DNA of 45,346 nucleotides from Cyanobacteria bacterium bin.51. Its GTDB lineage: Bacteria; Cyanobacteriota; Cyanobacteriia; PCC-6307; Cyanobiaceae. The translations under genes and the position numbers were made by a program. The number at the start of each line of letters is the position of its first letter. The first letter of the stretch is position 1. The stretch covers positions 1 through 45,346 of the forward strand of contig JABMPN010000089.1 of NCBI GenBank assembly GCA_013203655.1, given 5' to 3'. The notes below the pieces were generated by a model, which worked only from the letters and a program-made list of their open reading frames with translations, ran no database searches and was not told the DNA's origin. This document shows positions 29,441-41,466 of this stretch, one piece after another.

Positions 29441-29551
29441 TTAGCGGCTGTGGCGCAGCGCCCTGCGTCGCCTGAGCCAACGCTCCCGGCCAAGCCCCAG
29501 CAGGGCGATCGAAACACCGCCGACTTGCAGCACCCAAAGGAAAAGGTCCAA
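29441..29551 (-). CDS. Possible small single-TM protein
   Basis: Manual translation (TTG start assumed) MDLFLWVLQVGGVSIALLGLGRERWLRRRRALRHSR; the frame stays open upstream to about 29590. Below the track length cut-off. Confidence 0.4.
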   Translation of the reverse strand: MDLFLWVLQVGGVSIALLGLGRERWLRRRRALRHSR

Positions 29552-29593
29552 ACGGGCGAAGGGCAGAAGGGCGAACCTTAAGGGGCGGCGTTC

Positions 29594-30133
29594 TCAAACA
29601 CCGGCCTCGAAGATCAGCTGGCAGGCAGGGTTCCAGCGACCGCCGTGCAGGCGGTCACAGCAGAGGCGGCAGGCCACGCCCCGCACGCGGCGCTGGTAGG
29701 GAGCCGTGACACCGCAGCACGGGCAGCGCGCCAGCCAGCGCACAGTCTGGAGCGGCAGGGGGTAATGGTGGCGCAGGCTCACCTCGAAGTCGCTCTGCGC
29801 CCTGTTGATCTCCGCCATGCGGGCCCGGAAGCAGGGACCATGCACCTCGCGCACCCCCAGCACCCGGTCGATCCAGGCATGAATCATCTCGTGGCAGAGG
29901 GTGCCGAGCATGGCGGTCTGCGGCAGCGGCTCGAGCAGGGGCCTCGAGAGCACGATCTCGCAGAGGTCGGAGCCATCGGCGCGGCGACCGCGGCGGTAGA
30001 GGCCGGCGGTGCGGCGCATGCGGCCGTCACTCCAGCGCAACTCCACCAGGCGGCGGCCGGCCGGGGCCAGGGCGCCGTCGAAGTGCTCCCGATCGAGGCG
30101 ATGGAAGAGGGGAAGCAGGGGTGCGAGGGGCAT
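29594..30133 (-). CDS. SprT-like zinc metalloprotease-fold protein
   Basis: HEMIHAWIDRVLGVREVHGPCFRARMAEIN and a C-terminal CPCC...CRLC zinc ribbon; start chosen inside the longer ORF. Confidence 0.9.
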   Translation of the reverse strand: MPLAPLLPLFHRLDREHFDGALAPAGRRLVELRWSDGRMRRTAGLYRRGRRADGSDLCEIVLSRPLLEPLPQTAMLGTLCHEMIHAWIDRVLGVREVHGPCFRARMAEINRAQSDFEVSLRHHYPLPLQTVRWLARCPCCGVTAPYQRRVRGVACRLCCDRLHGGRWNPACQLIFEAGV

Positions 30134-30217
30134 GCCGCTTCGGCTTCGGGCCTGGTCGCCGCCAGTCTGGCGGGGCGGTCGGTCAGACTCCTGAGCTGGA
30201 AAGCACCGGCACACGCG

Positions 30218-32840
<2,623 letters not shown>

Positions 32841-33005
32841 GGCGGCCTCCGGCCCGGGGCTGCGGCCTGAGGGTTGTGATCGACACAGAAACTAATCGAT
32901 AGCACAGCGCCGAAGAAAGATGCGGGGATATCTGAGCGGATCGGGATCAGCACTTCGGATGCGCAATGACGCTTGAGGCATCACTACTGCCCTGCCAGCT
33001 TCGGG

Positions 33006-33021
33006 TGTGAGCGCTGTCACG
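33006..33021. promoter_or_regulatory. CRP-family-like dyad
   Basis: TGTGA-GCGCTG-TCACG, 9/10 match to TGTGA-N6-TCACA. Confidence 0.45.
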
Positions 33022-33065
33022 GCGCGCTGTGGCGAGGAGCACATTTCCCCGTCGAACGGCACAGA

Positions 33066-33095
33066 CTTAGCCAGGTGTTAATCGGCTCTTGAGAT
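33066..33095 (+). promoter_or_regulatory. Candidate Pho box (three 8-mers, 3-nt spacers)
   Basis: CTTAGCCA-ggt-GTTAATCG-gct-CTTGAGAT; 18/24 match to the cyanobacterial PyTTAAPyPy(T/A) repeat; 55 nt before the start codon at 33151. Confidence 0.5.
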
Positions 33096-33150
33096 GTGGT
33101 GGCGGGATGTATGGATCAATAGAAGGTGAAGTCAACGCACTTTCTGGGCA

Positions 33151-36100
33151 ATGTCTCTGATTTTTTCCGCGATTAATCCTGCGATTGCGGCGAATGGGGG
33201 CACACTCGACATTGCTTCACTGGAAGCCAACTCGGAAATATCTGCCTACAACCCTGAATCTGGATATCTTTATACCGTCGGTGGCGGATCCGGGGCGATC
33301 GTCGTCAGCGATCTGCGCGATCCGGCCAGCCCGCAGGCGGTGGCCCGCGCCACCTCCACCGGCAATGGTGAAACCCTGCAAAGCGCGGCGGTATTTGGCA
33401 ATCTGCTCGCCGTTGCGGTGCAGAACGCGGTCAAGACCGACCCTGGTTTCGTACAGTTCTACGACCTCACCAACCCGGCCCTGCCCGTTCACATCAGCAC
33501 GGTGACCTTGGGGGCCCTGCCCGACCAGGTCAAGTTCAGCAACGACGGCACCAAGCTGCTGGTGACCAACGAAGGTGAGCCGAACTCCCAATACACCATT
33601 GATCCGGTCGGTTCAATCTCCCTGATCAACACCAGCGGCTACCTGGCGGCCACACCCCTGGCTCCCGCCGCCACCGATGTGCAGAACGTGGGCTTCGAGG
33701 CCTGGGAAAACCGCCGGGCGGAGCTGATCAACCGCGGCGTTCGCATCGGCAGCCGCCTGGGCGTGACCACCACCCTGGCGCAGGACATCGAGCCGGAAGC
33801 GATTGCCATCAGCGCCGATGGCAACACCGCCTGGATTTCGCTGCAGGAGAACAACGCCATCGCCGTGCTCGATCTCAGCGGCGCCGCACCGGCGATCAGC
33901 ACCATCTTCTCGGCCGGCATCAAGGACTGGTCACGCGGTGTGGCCAGTGCCGACAACTTTGAATTTGAGCTGGAGTATGCCGCCGGGGCCAGCAACCAGC
34001 CCGAGGGCGTGCAGTCCGGTGGTCTCTCCGGCCTATTCTTCGCCGGCAAGGAAACGATCAATGGCACCGAGCTGGATGTTTATTACTCCGTCACCGATCG
34101 AGGCCCCAACGGTGATCTGATCGCCGGTCAGCGTCAGTTTCTCGACCCCGATTTCCAGCCCACCATCTACAAGCTGGGCATGAATCGCGCCACCGGCGCC
34201 GTCACCGAGCTGGGCCGGATCGGCCTCAAACGCCCCGATGGCACCCCGCTCACCGGCCTGCCCCAGCTGGCCCTCAAGGATGACGTGCCGATCGATTCCG
34301 CCAACGCCCTGCTCAGCTACGACCCGTTCGGCATCGATTCGGAAACGGTCTCGCTCTTCACCCTCGACATCGGCGGCAACGACCGTCAGGTATTCGCCGT
34401 CGGCGACGAATACCGCGGCCAGATCTCCATTTTTGATGCGGTCAGCGGCAACCTGATTCAGCGCTACATCCCCGCCGGCCAAAAGACCTTGCTGGCGGCC
34501 CAGCACAACGTGGGTGGCGCCAGCCCGATCGGCGCGGAAACGATGGACATCCTGCCCGCCATCTACGGCAACCGCTGGGCCAACCGCGGCATCGAGGGCA
34601 TGGCCTTCAACCCCACAGACGGCCTGCTCTATGCCTTCATGCAGAGCCCTCTCGATGTGGATGCCAACGGTGACGGCGTCACCGAAGGCCGCAGCCGCTC
34701 CGAGCTCACCCGCATCCTGGCCATCGATCCGGCCACCGGCGCCCCGGTGAAGGAGCACCTCTACCTGCTGAGCGGCCGCCCTGGCCAGGACAAGATCGGC
34801 GACGTGGCCTACGACGCCGAGCGGGGTGTGTTCCTGGTGATGGAGCGCGACAGCAGCCGCAGCCTCACCGGCTTCAAGCATGTGTACGAGGTGGATCTGC
34901 GCGGTGCCACCGACACCCTGCCGCTCACCACCGCCGCCAACCCGGCCACGGACGGCTGGCTGGGGGCGATCAGCCTGGCCAGCCCCGAGCTGATCGATAA
35001 CCGCCGCAGTCTGGTGGACCACGACAGCAACCCGGCCACCCCGGACATCTTCAGTGCCTCCAGCGCTGATGTGCTGGCGGAGGCCGGCATCCGGCTGGCC
35101 AACAAGATTGAGCTGTTCAACCTGCCCTCCATCGGCGGCAGCCTGGGCTTCGACAAGCCGGAAGGCCTCACCATCCGCGACGACGGCGCTCTGGTGATCA
35201 ACTACGACAACGACTTCGGCACCGAAGGCGCCAGCGGCAACACGATCACCGTGGTGAAGTTCGATGGCGCCGGCTTCGACAGCTCCGACCGGGACGTGGA
35301 CGGCAGCAGCGGCGGCGGCAACCAATATCTCCCCGTCAGCGGATTACCGCTCTACGGCCTCACCATGCCCGATGGCATTGCCGCGTTCACCGATGCCCAG
35401 GGACGCAATTTCCTGCTGGCAGCGGGTGAAGGCGATTCGCGCGAATACGAGCCTGATGAAGGAAACATCTTTTTCGATCTCACCCGGGCCAACAGCGATG
35501 ATCCGGTGAGTGGCACCGCCTTCCGTGATCATCCCGGCGTGGCCGCGCTGAATGCCGCCTTCGAGGCCGCCGCCGGCATCAGCGGCACCCGTCTCAACCT
35601 GCTCAACGACACCGGCGACATCGACGGTGATGGCCTGATCGACAAGCCGTTCAGCATCGGCTCCCGTTCGCTGCGCATCTTCGACGAGCAGGGCAACGTG
35701 GTGTTCGATTCCAGCTCGGCCCTGGAGGAACTGGCCAACAGCCTCGGCCTGATGGCCGGCAACCGCGACGATGACAAGGGCACCGAGCCCGAGATGGTGG
35801 AGATCGCCACCGTGGCCGGCCGCACCTACGCCTTCGTGGCCTTGGAGCGCACCACCACCAGCGTGGCGGCGGTGTTCGATGTCACCGATCCCTACAACGT
35901 GGCGGCGGTGGATCCGGTGGTGTTCCCCGGCGCCGAGCGCATCGAGGGCATCACCTTCCTGCGCAGCGCTGCTGGTGAGCAGGCCGGCGTGATCGCCAGC
36001 AGCGAGGGCAACGATGTGGTGAGCATCACCAGCGCCGCGCCGCTGCCCGCAGGCAGCGCCTTCCGCCTGCAGTTGTTCCACCTGTCCGACCAGGAAGCCG

Positions 36101-38589
36101 GCATCTCCGCCCTCGAAGACGCCCCACGCCTCTCCGGCGTGCTCAACGCCCTGCGCGCCGAGGACATCGACCTCGACGGCATCCCCAGCTTCACGAACAC
36201 TCTCACCCTCTCCAGTGGCGATGCCTGGATTCCCGGCCTGGTGTATGGAGCCTCGGCCCAGTCCTTCGGCGCAGTGGGCCGCGGCGATGTGCTCATCCAG
36301 AACGCCCTCGGCGTGCAGGCGATCGCTTTTGGCAACCACGAGTTCGACCAGGGCACCGCGGTGATCCGAGACCTGATCGCCGGCAATGCCGACGACGGTT
36401 TCCCCGGCACCGCCTTCCCCTACCTCAGCGGCAACCTCGATTTCTCCACAGACACCAACCTCGCCGATCTGGTGGTGCCCGGCGGCCAGGCGCCCCGCCC
36501 CGGCAGCATCAGCAGCAGTGTGGTGTTCGATGTGAACGGCGAGCAGGTGGGTGTGGTTGGAGCCACTACACCCTCGCTGCGCAGCATCTCCAGCCCTGGC
36601 GGTGTGGGTGTGGCCCCGGCGAGCTTCAGCGGCCCGCCCACCGCCGCCGATCTCGATGCCCTCGCCGCTGAAATCCAGGCGGATTTGGATGCCCTGATCG
36701 CCGCCAACCCCGGCCTGAACAAGGTGATCCTGCTGGCCCACATGCAGCAGCTCAGCATCGAGCAGGCCCTGGCCGAGCGCCTGCGCCATGTGGACATCAT
36801 CGTGGCCGGCGGCTCCAACACCCGTCTGTTCGACAGCAATGATCAACTCCGCCCCGGTGACAGCAACCAGGGCATCTATCCGATCGTGACCACGGACGCC
36901 GACGGCAGGCCGGTGGCCGTGGTGAACACCGACGGCAATTACAAGTATCTGGGCCGCCTGGTGCTCGATTTCGATGCCGCCGGCGTGATCATCCCCGAGA
37001 GCTACGACCCCACCATCAGCGGGGCCTTCCTTACCGATGCGGCGGGCGTGGCGGCCCTCAATGCCGAGGCCTTCATCGATGACCGCGTGCAGGCGGTGGT
37101 CGATGAGCTGCGCGAGGTGATCATTGCCCAGGAATCGGAAACCTTCGGTATCAGCGAAGTGTTCCTCAACGGCAACCGCAACCCGGGGGTGCGCAGCGAG
37201 GAAACCAACCTCGGCAACCTCACCGCCGACGCCAACCTCGCCTACGCCCGCCAGATCGATCCCACCGTGCTGGTATCGCTCAAGAATGGCGGCGGCATCC
37301 GCAACTCGATCGGCCAGTCGCTGGTGCCCACCGGCTCGGTGGATGGGGTGCCTGAACGGCTGCCCACCGCCGCGGTGTTCGATGCCCAGGGCAACGTGGT
37401 GAAGCCGGAGGGCGGTATCTCCCGTAACGACATCGCCAACGCCCTGAGCTTCAACAACGGGCTGACGCTGGTGAGCGTCACCCCCTCGGAGTTGAAAGCA
37501 CTGATTGAGCACGGCATCGCCGCTGGCGTGAACCAGGGGCGCTTCCCCCAGGTGGGTGGCCTGGCCTTCAGTTACGACCTCAACCGCCCGGCCGGATCCC
37601 GGGTGGTGTCGCTGGCCGTTCAGGACGACGCCGGCAACGACCTCGACATCGTGGTGCGCGGCGGCGCGGTGGTGGGTGACCCCAACCGCACCATCCGCAT
37701 GGTGACGTTGGACTTCCTGGCCAGCGGCGGCGACGGCTACCCCTTCGCCAGCCTTGCCAACCCCGACCGGGTGGACATCACCGACACCGGCGCCACCCCC
37801 AGCGGCACCGCCACCTTCGCCCCCAACGGCTCCGAGCAGGACGCCCTGGCCGAATTCCTGGTGGCCAATCACTCCCCCGCAAGTCCGTTCACGTCCGCGG
37901 ACACGGCCCAGGCCCTCGACACCCGCCTGCAGAACCTGGCCGTGCGCAGCGATGAGGTGGTCGATCCAGTCCGCCTCGGCAGCGCCGCTGACGACACCAC
38001 CCTGCCGGGCGTGTCCACCATCGATGGCTTTGACGGCCGCCTCGACACGGTCTTCACCGGTGCCGGCAACGACACCGTGGACATCGAGATCACGGGTGGC
38101 TCAGGCAACACGCTATTCACCGGTTCGGGCGCCGATGTGGTGTTCGCCGGCAGCCGTGATGTGATCACCGGGGGCAGCGGCATCGATCAGATCTGGGCCA
38201 CCGGTGGTGACAACAACCGCCTGAGCGGCGGCGGCGGCGATGACGATTTCATCATCGGCAGCGCCGGCAACCGCGCCCTCGGCGGCGCCGGCAACGACCT
38301 CTTCACCATCCTGGAAGGTGCCGGCACCAACTATCTCAATGGTGGCGATGGTGCCGATCAGTTCTGGCTGGTGAGTGCCGTGGGTGATCTGCCGGGCGCC
38401 AAGCAGTTCGTGATGGACTTCACTCCCGGCGAAGACCTCGTGGGCCTGCGCGGTGTGGACTTCGGGGCACTCAGCTTCACCCAGGTGGGTGGTGACACCC
38501 TGCTGAAGGTGAATGAAACCGAAGTGGGCCACTTCGTGAATCTCAGTGCCACCACGCTCAACAACCAGGCCAACTTCGCCCTGGCCTGA
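33151..38589 (+). CDS. Very large secreted-type protein: choice-of-anchor I / esterase-like phytase / metallophosphatase-5'-nucleotidase / RTX-like repeats
   Basis: 1812 aa. SLEANSEISAYNPESGYLYTVGGGSGAIVVSDLRDP; phytase-like LSGLFFAGKETINGTELDVYYSVTDRGPNGD; nucleotidase-like LFHLSDQEAGISAL, GNHEFDQG, GGSNTRLF, KNGGGIRNSI; C-terminal GGSGIDQIWATGGDNNRLSGGGGDDDF...GGAGNDLFTI...GGDGADQFWL. Confidence 0.88.
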   Translation: MSLIFSAINPAIAANGGTLDIASLEANSEISAYNPESGYLYTVGGGSGAIVVSDLRDPASPQAVARATSTGNGETLQSAAVFGNLLAVAVQNAVKTDPGFVQFYDLTNPALPVHISTVTLGALPDQVKFSNDGTKLLVTNEGEPNSQYTIDPVGSISLINTSGYLAATPLAPAATDVQNVGFEAWENRRAELINRGVRIGSRLGVTTTLAQDIEPEAIAISADGNTAWISLQENNAIAVLDLSGAAPAISTIFSAGIKDWSRGVASADNFEFELEYAAGASNQPEGVQSGGLSGLFFAGKETINGTELDVYYSVTDRGPNGDLIAGQRQFLDPDFQPTIYKLGMNRATGAVTELGRIGLKRPDGTPLTGLPQLALKDDVPIDSANALLSYDPFGIDSETVSLFTLDIGGNDRQVFAVGDEYRGQISIFDAVSGNLIQRYIPAGQKTLLAAQHNVGGASPIGAETMDILPAIYGNRWANRGIEGMAFNPTDGLLYAFMQSPLDVDANGDGVTEGRSRSELTRILAIDPATGAPVKEHLYLLSGRPGQDKIGDVAYDAERGVFLVMERDSSRSLTGFKHVYEVDLRGATDTLPLTTAANPATDGWLGAISLASPELIDNRRSLVDHDSNPATPDIFSASSADVLAEAGIRLANKIELFNLPSIGGSLGFDKPEGLTIRDDGALVINYDNDFGTEGASGNTITVVKFDGAGFDSSDRDVDGSSGGGNQYLPVSGLPLYGLTMPDGIAAFTDAQGRNFLLAAGEGDSREYEPDEGNIFFDLTRANSDDPVSGTAFRDHPGVAALNAAFEAAAGISGTRLNLLNDTGDIDGDGLIDKPFSIGSRSLRIFDEQGNVVFDSSSALEELANSLGLMAGNRDDDKGTEPEMVEIATVAGRTYAFVALERTTTSVAAVFDVTDPYNVAAVDPVVFPGAERIEGITFLRSAAGEQAGVIASSEGNDVVSITSAAPLPAGSAFRLQLFHLSDQEAGISALEDAPRLSGVLNALRAEDIDLDGIPSFTNTLTLSSGDAWIPGLVYGASAQSFGAVGRGDVLIQNALGVQAIAFGNHEFDQGTAVIRDLIAGNADDGFPGTAFPYLSGNLDFSTDTNLADLVVPGGQAPRPGSISSSVVFDVNGEQVGVVGATTPSLRSISSPGGVGVAPASFSGPPTAADLDALAAEIQADLDALIAANPGLNKVILLAHMQQLSIEQALAERLRHVDIIVAGGSNTRLFDSNDQLRPGDSNQGIYPIVTTDADGRPVAVVNTDGNYKYLGRLVLDFDAAGVIIPESYDPTISGAFLTDAAGVAALNAEAFIDDRVQAVVDELREVIIAQESETFGISEVFLNGNRNPGVRSEETNLGNLTADANLAYARQIDPTVLVSLKNGGGIRNSIGQSLVPTGSVDGVPERLPTAAVFDAQGNVVKPEGGISRNDIANALSFNNGLTLVSVTPSELKALIEHGIAAGVNQGRFPQVGGLAFSYDLNRPAGSRVVSLAVQDDAGNDLDIVVRGGAVVGDPNRTIRMVTLDFLASGGDGYPFASLANPDRVDITDTGATPSGTATFAPNGSEQDALAEFLVANHSPASPFTSADTAQALDTRLQNLAVRSDEVVDPVRLGSAADDTTLPGVSTIDGFDGRLDTVFTGAGNDTVDIEITGGSGNTLFTGSGADVVFAGSRDVITGGSGIDQIWATGGDNNRLSGGGGDDDFIIGSAGNRALGGAGNDLFTILEGAGTNYLNGGDGADQFWLVSAVGDLPGAKQFVMDFTPGEDLVGLRGVDFGALSFTQVGGDTLLKVNETEVGHFVNLSATTLNNQANFALA

Positions 38590-38603
38590 GCACGTGCGGT
38601 GAC

Positions 38604-38629
38604 GCCGGTCTCCGCCCCTGGAGACCGGC
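38604..38629 (+). terminator. Strong hairpin downstream of the 1812-aa gene
   Basis: GCCGGTCTCC-GCCCCT-GGAGACCGGC, 10-bp perfect stem, 6-nt loop; no U tract. Confidence 0.6.
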
Positions 38630-38678
38630 CGTATCTCCGGCACTGCAGATCGAATCGGGCAAACACAGATCGCCTGCT

Positions 38679-41213
38679 GTGATCAGCCTCGCTTTCGCTC
38701 CACAGCGATCCATCAGCCGGAAGTGCGGGACACCCTCACCGATCCATCGGTCCGCTGAACAGATGTTCAGGCCAGATCTGCCTCCAACTCCGCCCATCAG
38801 CGCCATCCCCGCGATGCAAGTTCCCGCCACCGGCTTTCCCCACGATGTTGTCCCCGGTGCCCCAGGCTCCATCGCACGGATCAACTGGCAAGCGGGTTGG
38901 CAGGAGCTGGACCTGATCACCGGGCTGGTGGTGGAGTCCAACGGCGCCCAGACCCTGCTGGATCCGGCTGCGTTTGGCGTTCTCCCCCGCAACGGTATCC
39001 AGCTGGCAGGCGTGCAGGTGCGCAGCTCTGCCGGCTCCGACCGGATTTTTGTGGGCGTGGGTTCCAGCGTTGATGGTGGCGCCGGCGCCGACGCTCTTTT
39101 CAACAGCGAGAGCCGAGGCGAAAACTGGCTGGTGGGCGGGATCGGCCCCGATCGGTTTTTTCTGCGTCAGGCGATGGATGTGGTGGTGGGCGGCAGCCTG
39201 ATCACCGGCACCCGCACCGGTGGCCTCGCCCCCGGTGCCGCCCTGGTGGATGGGGAGGCCGATCAGTTCCTGATCGATAGCTCCGAACGGGACCTGAGCG
39301 CTGATCCGCTTCGGATCAACGATTTTGAGCCCTACCGCGACGTTGCTCTGATCGATGGGGTTCTGGCCCAGGGCAGTTGGCTGGCGATCCGGCAGGCCCT
39401 GGAGGCAGCTGGCGTGATCGCCAACGCCGCTCCAGAGATCCTGGCGGCGGGCAACCGGCCCACGCTCACCCTGCTCCCAGGGGTTGAGAGCTTTCAGAGC
39501 TTCGCCACCCTCGGCACGGACCCCGACAACGACCCACTGCGGCTTGTCGTGCTTGAAGGGCCCGATTGGCTGGCCAGCCGCGACACAACGCTCAATTTCA
39601 CGGCTCCTGCAGGGTTGACGGCGGCAGATCTGGCAGGGCTTGACATCACCCTGGGCCTCTACGACGGCAAGGCTGTGACCCCGTTCGTGCCGGAATTGGC
39701 CCTCGGCACTGCCCCGGTTGCGGGGCCAGAGACGCCTCCTCAGCCGTCCGAAGACGACACCATCATCTCTGCGATCCATGTCTATGGCGGCATCCTCCGC
39801 GGGCCGGTGCGGGGGCTGGCCACCGGTGCTCGGGTGTCCGCGAGCTCAATGAATAATCAACGCTTCATTGCTGCGGATGGATTCGAGCTGGGTGAGCGGG
39901 CGCTTGACTTCACCCTGGATCTCTTTCCTTGGTTTTCGCAGGCAACCGTCAGCTTCGATCTGGCGGATGTCCTGGCGGAGGAGCTCTTTTCCGGCCCCAA
40001 TGGACGCCAGCCGGCCAGGCGATTCGGTTACTTCTCCATTGATGCATCCGGTGCACTGGCGCCACTGATCTATGACCCCCTGAGGCGGAGTGGGGCCCGT
40101 TTCTACGACCGAAATGGTGATGGCATCGCCGAGTTTCTGAGTTTCAGCCTTGCGGATGGCGGCTCAGGGGATAGAGATGGATTGGTCAATGGTGTGGTTG
40201 GGGGAGTCTCTGCCGCGGCAGTGGTTGATCTCAATCCGGTCTTCAGCCTCAGCAACAACCTGCTCACGCTGAGCGATTCCAGCAAGGCTTCTGCGCCTGC
40301 CAGCCTGGTGTTGCGCGCCAGCCTCAGTAACCGCGCCTCCACGACGAACCAGATCGGCTATGTGGTGTTGGACAGCTCAGAGGTGGCCAGTGCCGCCAGC
40401 CTGCTGGCTGATCCCAGCTTTGTGAAGGGCCGCGCCCAGACCCTCTTCTCCAGCCTTGAGAATACGGATGTCACCCTTCCCTCTGGCAGCGGTTTTGATC
40501 GGGAAATCCTTTTGCTCAATGGCCAGAGCATCCGTTTCTTTGAAGTGAGAGATGCCACCATTGATCAGATCACCAGCTTGAATGATCCCCGTTTCCGCTT
40601 TCTTGCACCGGGCAGTGTCACAGATGCCCAGGCGTTGCTCTCTTCAACCAGTGGTGTGCGTTTCTCGCTCAGCTTGCTCAACAGTGATCAGGGCCTCAAT
40701 GCCCTGATCGGCCAGGAGCAGGGCATGGCCCCGGTGCTTGACTTCTCAAACTTTGCTCCCACGGAGGTGGTGAGCGGTTCTTTCGTGCTCTCCCGCGAGG
40801 CTGATATTGATTCCATCACCGGCTTCTATCGAACCCTGGATGCACAGGGATCAGTGTTTTCTGCCGATGGCATCACTGTGCTGAGGCCGGGTGATGCGGG
40901 CTATGCCGCTGCAGCCCTTCGCTCCGACAATCTGGTGCGCGACCTCAGCAATCTCCAGGTGGCAGATGATCAGACAAGCACCAGGGCCATCAGTGTTTCC
41001 GAATCCTCCTTCCTTGCTCCCTTCGCGCGCGTGAACGGCGACACCTTCTTTGCCTTCGGTGCCGCCAACAGCGACGGCCTCAGCCACTTCCGCACGCTCG
41101 GCACCAACATGTTCGGCCTGGAGGACACCAAAGGGGGCGGCGACCTTGATTTCGACGACCTCATCATCGGCTTTTCGTTCACCTCCCTCAGCACCAGCCC
41201 TCTGCTGGCCTGA
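38679..41213 (+). CDS. Large DUF4114-type extracellular protein
   Basis: Up to 844 aa (start may be 38763 or 38816). RTX-like GGAGADALFNSESRGENWLVGGIGPDRF; GDGIAEFLSFSLADGGSGDRDGLVNGVV; DUF4114-like C-terminus FFAFGAANSDGLSHFRTLGTNMFGLEDTKGGGDLDFDDLIIGF. Confidence 0.8.
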   Translation: MISLAFAPQRSISRKCGTPSPIHRSAEQMFRPDLPPTPPISAIPAMQVPATGFPHDVVPGAPGSIARINWQAGWQELDLITGLVVESNGAQTLLDPAAFGVLPRNGIQLAGVQVRSSAGSDRIFVGVGSSVDGGAGADALFNSESRGENWLVGGIGPDRFFLRQAMDVVVGGSLITGTRTGGLAPGAALVDGEADQFLIDSSERDLSADPLRINDFEPYRDVALIDGVLAQGSWLAIRQALEAAGVIANAAPEILAAGNRPTLTLLPGVESFQSFATLGTDPDNDPLRLVVLEGPDWLASRDTTLNFTAPAGLTAADLAGLDITLGLYDGKAVTPFVPELALGTAPVAGPETPPQPSEDDTIISAIHVYGGILRGPVRGLATGARVSASSMNNQRFIAADGFELGERALDFTLDLFPWFSQATVSFDLADVLAEELFSGPNGRQPARRFGYFSIDASGALAPLIYDPLRRSGARFYDRNGDGIAEFLSFSLADGGSGDRDGLVNGVVGGVSAAAVVDLNPVFSLSNNLLTLSDSSKASAPASLVLRASLSNRASTTNQIGYVVLDSSEVASAASLLADPSFVKGRAQTLFSSLENTDVTLPSGSGFDREILLLNGQSIRFFEVRDATIDQITSLNDPRFRFLAPGSVTDAQALLSSTSGVRFSLSLLNSDQGLNALIGQEQGMAPVLDFSNFAPTEVVSGSFVLSREADIDSITGFYRTLDAQGSVFSADGITVLRPGDAGYAAAALRSDNLVRDLSNLQVADDQTSTRAISVSESSFLAPFARVNGDTFFAFGAANSDGLSHFRTLGTNMFGLEDTKGGGDLDFDDLIIGFSFTSLSTSPLLA

Positions 41214-41466
41214 GCCCCCCGCAGGCACGGCGGTCGGCGCCTGGCTGGCAGGGGCTGATCACCGGGCCGGCCCACTGGCCCAAACGCCCACCCGCGTGGT
41301 CATCAACGTACAGTCGACCTGATCAGCCGGCGCCGCTTGACGGCGGCTGGATCAAGCCCACCGGGCCCGCACTCCGCTGCTCCTGTCTGCATCAGCGCCC
41401 TGCCGGGCACTGGCGCACGCCATCAGCGGTGCTTGGCCTCCACCCGTGGGCTGTGCAGATGCCCCC

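Noticed and set aside
35344-37872. 842-aa antisense ORF inside the giant phosphatase gene (similarly 2787-4646 -, 5111-6598 -, 6862-8385 -, 15030-16724 +, 25143-26945 -, 34033-35325 -)
   Set aside because: High-GC shadow ORFs opposite clearly coding genes; His/Gly/Ala/Gln-rich translations without recognisable domains.
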